Shown here in pieces: positions 6,319-8,787 of a stretch of 8,787 nt of DNA. The notes beneath the pieces were generated by a model, which was not told where the DNA came from, did not search any database, and saw only the letters and a program-made list of their open reading frames with translations. Position 1 is the first letter of the stretch; the number at the start of each line of letters is the position of its first letter. The DNA is from Clostridiaceae bacterium (lineage in GTDB: Bacteria; Bacillota; Clostridia; Clostridiales; Clostridiaceae). Location of the stretch: the NCBI GenBank assembly GCA_003510765.1, contig DOKV01000066.1:1-8787 (forward strand). Reading direction: 5' to 3'. The translations under genes and the position numbers were made by a program.

Positions 6319-7410
6319 CTACTTTATGAATAAATCCTTCTTTAATAGTGTAGCCATGACCTCTTTATTTAAAGAAGCTATGGTTTTCACAGCTAAGGAA
6401 ATGGTCGCTTCCACATCCTCTTTGGCTGCATAGGAGTAATGGGTGTGCACATATCTAGAAGGAATCCCCAAGACCAACACCGGCACAGCCTTCCCTTGGA
6501 GATGAATCTTCCCCGCATTGGTTCCTCCACCTCTACGCACAGCTCGTTGATAAGGGAGATGCGCTTCTTTAGCAATCTGTAGCGCTACGTCGATGAATCC
6601 ACGATGACTGATATAACTCTGGTCTAAATGTCTGATTTGTACACCTTTCTTCAATACGCCTTGGGCTTCATAGGGTGGCAAATAGGCATCATCTGCAGGA
6701 GACCCTTCAAAGACGATGGCCACATCTGGTGAAACCACTTGGGTGGTAACTTGAGCACCTCTTGTGCCTATTTCCTCTTGGGCCGCCAAGGCACCTATGA
6801 CATCCACCGGAAGATCCATGGACTTAAGCTGTTTCATCACTTGAATCAATGCATAGCAGCCAATACGGTTGTCAAAAGCCTTTCCTCGAAGGACCCCATT
6901 TCTCTTCTCTTCATAAAATATCACATCTGGTACCACGGGATCTCCAGGCTGAATTCGAAAAAGATCAACCACTTCTTCTCTAGAGGTGGCCCCCACGTCT
7001 ATTTGAAGGGACAGCAGATCCACCCCTCCTTTGGCCTTTTCTTCTGGGCTCATAAAATGAGGCGGTTTAGACACCACCACCCCTTTGATCTTTTCACCCT
7101 GAGCATTTTTGATCACCATGGCATGGGCTGGCACATTGCTAGGCACCCAGCCTCCTAAGGTAGCCAAGGACAACAGGCCTTTATCGTTAATGGATTGCAC
7201 CATGAACCCCACTTCATCTAAATGGGCATCCAACATCACCACTGGACGATGTCCAGTATTCCCTGGAAGCTTCAAGTACACATTGTTCATGGCGTCCACT
7301 TCTGGCGAAAATTCAAGAATCTCTTCTCTCATGGCCAAAATCACTTCTTCTTCAAAACCTCCTGGACCAAATGCATTGGATAGTTTTTCTAACAACCCTA
7401 TGTTTTCCAT
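6319..7410 (-). CDS. M42 family metallo-aminopeptidase
   Basis: Cytosolic, probably dodecameric TET-type dinuclear metal aminopeptidase that trims peptides after proteasome-like or Clp degradation; 363 residues is the usual length. The metal and catalytic residues are visible in order: His63 in LDAHLDEVGFM, bridging Asp180 in GKAFDNRIGCY, catalytic Glu212 and ligand Glu213 in AAQEEIGTRGA, and His322 in IPSRYVHTHYS. The fifth ligand position is Glu235 (VFEGSPADD) where the best-known M42 enzymes have Asp. RRGGGTNAGKIHL (292-304) is the conserved substrate-side loop. The start ATG at 7410 is preceded by AGGAGG at 7 nt. The gene begins 20 bp after the DUF3784/PH gene and ends 13 bp before the SdpI-like gene. 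Substrate specificity, and whether it is a glucanase-annotated relative, cannot be told from sequence; aminopeptidase is by far the likeliest. Confidence 0.93.
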   Translation of the reverse strand: MENIGLLEKLSNAFGPGGFEEEVILAMREEILEFSPEVDAMNNVYLKLPGNTGHRPVVMLDAHLDEVGFMVQSINDKGLLSLATLGGWVPSNVPAHAMVIKNAQGEKIKGVVVSKPPHFMSPEEKAKGGVDLLSLQIDVGATSREEVVDLFRIQPGDPVVPDVIFYEEKRNGVLRGKAFDNRIGCYALIQVMKQLKSMDLPVDVIGALAAQEEIGTRGAQVTTQVVSPDVAIVFEGSPADDAYLPPYEAQGVLKKGVQIRHLDQSYISHRGFIDVALQIAKEAHLPYQRAVRRGGGTNAGKIHLQGKAVPVLVLGIPSRYVHTHYSYAAKEDVEATISLAVKTIASLNKEVMATLLKKDLFIK

Positions 7411-7430
7411 TTCTCTTCCTCCTAACTCTT

Positions 7431-8042
7431 TTACTTACTTGTACCTCTTATGGTTTCATAGAGGGCTTTCGTTTCTTCCACCGTCTTTAAGTTCACATAG
7501 ATCAGACCACTCTCTGTTTCTAGCAAGATGTAGGGTGGGTTATTTTGTCGAAGTAGAAGCTTTGCATGCCCCACCTCTTCTAATCGAAAATATCCTCGCA
7601 GATGCTCTCCCAGGGCAGAACCATTGGTCCGCATCATAATCTTGGGAAGTTCCTCCACCAGCGCCACCTGTAGTAACTCTTCATAGAATACTTCCTCCCC
7701 ATACATACCATGAAGCTCAAAGGAATCCTCCTTATAGCTTACGGTAATAGCCTGGGAGGAATACCAGAAAAGGCCCCCCACAAAAATCACCAACGCTAAG
7801 GAAAAGATGCCAAGAAGCATCATTTGTCCTTTATTTTTTCTAGTCATCTTCCCTTCCTCATCATACATGTTGCGATCATATTTTTGACTGGTCACCAACA
7901 GCATCCCAGTGGATACCAGAAATATGGCCATGACGGGAATCATCAGATTCTTCACGCCTACATAAGAAAGCAGCGCTGCCAAACCTCCTATCCCTCCGTT
8001 GACGTATCCGTACATACCCATGTTCTTGGCTATGTCCTCCAC
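7431..8042 (-). CDS. DUF3784 C-terminal half fused to a bacterial PH domain (downstream part of a split gene)
   Basis: Membrane protein, 203 codons from the GTG at 8042. Segments at about 15-30 and 33-51, ending in TSQKYDRNMYDEEGK, look like the second half of DUF3784. A third helix (73-94) leads to a soluble domain, residues 98-200. Its pattern (ITVSYKEDSFELHG, EELPKIMMRTNGSALGEHLRGYF, NNPPYILLETESGLIYVNL, ETKALYETI) fits the bacterial PH domain PF10882. The first half of DUF3784 lies in another frame directly upstream (8170-8030), overlapping by 13 bp. EDIAKNMG reads naturally as the continuation of SGYNTYSKEKKEK. A one-base change in the A-rich tract 8066-8049 would join them. It may be a real frameshift, a sequencing error, programmed slippage, or two coupled genes; AAAAGG lies only 4 nt before the GTG. 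Function unknown; first genes of the M42/SdpI-like operon. Confidence 0.7.
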   Translation of the reverse strand: MEDIAKNMGMYGYVNGGIGGLAALLSYVGVKNLMIPVMAIFLVSTGMLLVTSQKYDRNMYDEEGKMTRKNKGQMMLLGIFSLALVIFVGGLFWYSSQAITVSYKEDSFELHGMYGEEVFYEELLQVALVEELPKIMMRTNGSALGEHLRGYFRLEEVGHAKLLLRQNNPPYILLETESGLIYVNLKTVEETKALYETIRGTSK

Positions 8043-8170
8043 TTGACCTTTTCTTTTTTCTCTTTTGAGTAGGTGTTGTATCCAGAAATGAGAAAATATG
8101 CTCTCCCTTTATGCACCGCAAGGCCCATAAAAAAGAGTAGCCCGCCAAAAAACAAGTAAAATATGCTCAT
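8030..8170 (-). CDS. DUF3784 N-terminal part, 46 residues (upstream part of a split gene)
   Basis: Begins with ATG at 8170 behind AAAGG (5 nt). It encodes one membrane helix, SIFYLFFGGLLFFMGLAV, then HKGRAYFLISGYNTYSKEKKEK, which is the diagnostic DUF3784 segment (a GYNT turn followed by charged residues), and then VKWRT and a TAG at 8032-8030. In full-length family members this is followed by two more helices. Here those are found in the -1 frame in the gene starting at 8042. The last residues VKWRT are likely to be out-of-frame sequence after a lost A in the run AAAA-GAG-AAAAAA-G-AAAA. I list the two parts separately because the sequence as given does not join them. Confidence 0.65.
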   Translation of the reverse strand: MSIFYLFFGGLLFFMGLAVHKGRAYFLISGYNTYSKEKKEKVKWRT

Positions 8171-8190
8171 TTTTCCTTTCCCCCTTTATC

Positions 8191-8209
8191 AAAGCCCATC
8201 ATGGGTTTT
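8191..8209 (-). promoter_or_regulatory. Small hairpin in the leader of the DUF3784/PH gene
   Basis: AAAACCCAT-G-ATGGGCTTT on the minus strand is a near-perfect inverted repeat with one G-T pair. It lies about 10 nt before the SD of the gene starting at 8170. It could be a weak terminator for read-through from the ArsC/Spx-like gene or a leader element. The T tract after it is short. Confidence 0.3.
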
Positions 8210-8252
8210 GCTTTAGATTAATCATACACCATGAAAATGAGAGAAACGAGAC

Positions 8253-8279
8253 CTTATAAAACAGAAAAGTGTTCGTCAA
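8253..8279 (-). promoter_or_regulatory. Possible promoter of the DUF3784/PH-M42-SdpI-like operon
   Basis: TTGACG at 8279-8274 and TATAAG at 8258-8253 on the minus strand. The spacer is only 15 bp, below the usual 16-18. A further TATGAT-like box lies downstream (about 8227-8222) but lacks a -35. It is the best candidate in this spacer. Confidence 0.35.
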
Positions 8280-8411
8280 ACAGATTTTTTCTAGGCCGTA
8301 CACAGTACAATCTCGCTCCTGGAAGGTGGACACCCTTTCTTTTCACCAAAAAGAATCGCTAGAGTACAAGGTTGCGCTTACATCCAACATCCAGCAACCA
8401 GTTTCGTTTGT

Positions 8412-8762
8412 CTAGAGAAGCTTTTCCACCCATTCCTCTTCTGAAAAGCCTACCAGTACAACCTCTTCCGTTTTAAGCACTGGTCTTTTCACCAGCATGG
8501 GTTCTTGTGCTAAAAGGGCGAGGATCTCCTCCTCTTTATAGGTTTTCATTTTCTCCTTCATGTTTAAGCTCCGATATAAGAGTCCACTGGTATTGAGTAG
8601 TTTTTTCATGGGTAACCCACTTCGCTGATAGACTTCTTTCAGTTCTTCCAAGGTTAAGGGGTCCTCCACAATTTCACGATAGGTCACCGTGAGATTATGC
8701 GCCATTAAAAACTTCTTGGCTTTGGTACACGTCCCACATTTTTTGTAACATACTAATTCCAT
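8412..8762 (-). CDS. ArsC/Spx family thioredoxin-fold protein (YusI-like)
   Basis: A 116-residue cytosolic protein of the ArsC/Spx superfamily. The N terminus MELVCYKKCGTCTKAKKFL carries the CxxC pair Cys9-Cys12 at the start of the first helix. The family elements TYREIVEDPLTLEELKEV (27-44), GLPMKKLLNTSGLLYRSL (49-66), MLVKRPVL (89-96) and VLVGFSEEEWVEKL (102-115) are all present. ArsC-type enzymes reduce arsenate with glutaredoxin or thioredoxin. Spx binds RNA polymerase alpha. This sequence looks more like the YusI/arsenate-reductase-related branch, whose role is unsettled. I see no arsenic genes nearby, so arsenate reduction is not supported by context. The ATG at 8762 has GGAGG at 6 nt. 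The gene is oriented like the operon downstream but is separated by 241 bp. Confidence 0.88.
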   Translation of the reverse strand: MELVCYKKCGTCTKAKKFLMAHNLTVTYREIVEDPLTLEELKEVYQRSGLPMKKLLNTSGLLYRSLNMKEKMKTYKEEEILALLAQEPMLVKRPVLKTEEVVLVGFSEEEWVEKLL

Positions 8763-8787
8763 ATCTTTCCTCCACTGATTTTTAATG

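Larger units (their letters stand above)
8171..8411. other. 241-bp spacer between the ArsC/Spx-like gene and the DUF3784/PH gene
   Basis: No coding sequence is apparent. Besides the possible promoter and the leader hairpin, it holds an inverted repeat GGTTGC/GCAACC (8370-8375, 8394-8399). That repeat encloses two tandem copies of TGGATGT on the minus strand (8381-8393 and neighbours). No T tract follows, so it is not a convincing terminator. No recognisable riboswitch. Confidence 0.4.

Noticed and set aside
7241..7257. Inverted repeat ACTGGAC-GAT-GTCCAGT inside the M42 gene, similar to the arms of both terminators.
   Set aside because: It encodes ordinary residues (NTGHRPVV) of the peptidase, has no T tract and is explained by codon choice. 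The shared core with the terminators is short enough to be chance.
6739..7639. Long open frames on the plus strand opposite the M42 peptidase and DUF3784/PH genes (139 and 176 codons).
   Set aside because: They are antisense to well-supported genes, have no SD and show no protein-like pattern.
7876..8148. 90-codon frame on the minus strand reading through the DUF3784 junction.
   Set aside because: It is rich in Arg/His/Ser and out of frame with both conserved halves. Only the frames at 8170 and 8042 carry DUF3784 features.
8325..8339. Weak palindrome AAGGTG-GA-CACCCTT in the spacer before the DUF3784/PH gene.
   Set aside because: It is imperfect with a two-base loop and a bulge, and has no positional relation to a promoter that I can support.

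Overview
The window looks like chromosomal DNA of a low-to-mid GC Firmicute, most likely a member of the Clostridia. The grounds are Gram-positive style Shine-Dalgarno (SD) sequences before most genes, use of TTG and GTG starts, a compact comG-type pilus/competence cluster, an RqcH/FbpA (NFACT) protein, DUF3784, SdpI-like and ArsC/Spx-like proteins, and strong U-tailed hairpin terminators. I cannot name the species.

Positions 1-1915 (minus strand) hold the first three genes of a type IV pilus-like/competence operon: a ComGA-type ATPase, a ComGB-type polytopic platform protein and the first 40 codons of a prepilin that runs off the left edge. They overlap one another and are probably translationally coupled. 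Divergently from this operon, 2072-4798 (plus strand) holds rqcH (ribosome quality control, Ala-tailing) and an orphan PTS EIIC-type membrane protein, ending in a strong terminator that also works for the convergent gene. The 156-bp divergent region holds one promoter for each direction and an unusual rqcH leader, in which a hairpin separates the Shine-Dalgarno sequence from the start codon.

Positions 4963-5517 (minus) encode a GNAT acetyltransferase. The next ~410 bp hold no established gene. They contain the GNAT promoter region, a candidate 27-residue small ORF, and a second, decayed copy of the last codons and terminator of the EIIC gene.

Positions 5931-8170 (minus) look like one operon: a DUF3784/bacterial-PH membrane protein split by a one-base frame change in a poly-A tract, an M42 metallo-aminopeptidase and a small SdpI-like membrane protein, followed by a hairpin terminator. 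After a ~240-bp spacer, 8412-8762 (minus) encodes an ArsC/Spx-family thioredoxin-fold protein.

I see no RNA genes, insertion sequences or CRISPR. No complete new system is evident. The items most worth a second look are the rqcH leader, the frameshifted DUF3784/PH gene, the repeated EIIC tail flanking the acetyltransferase, and the small ORF.
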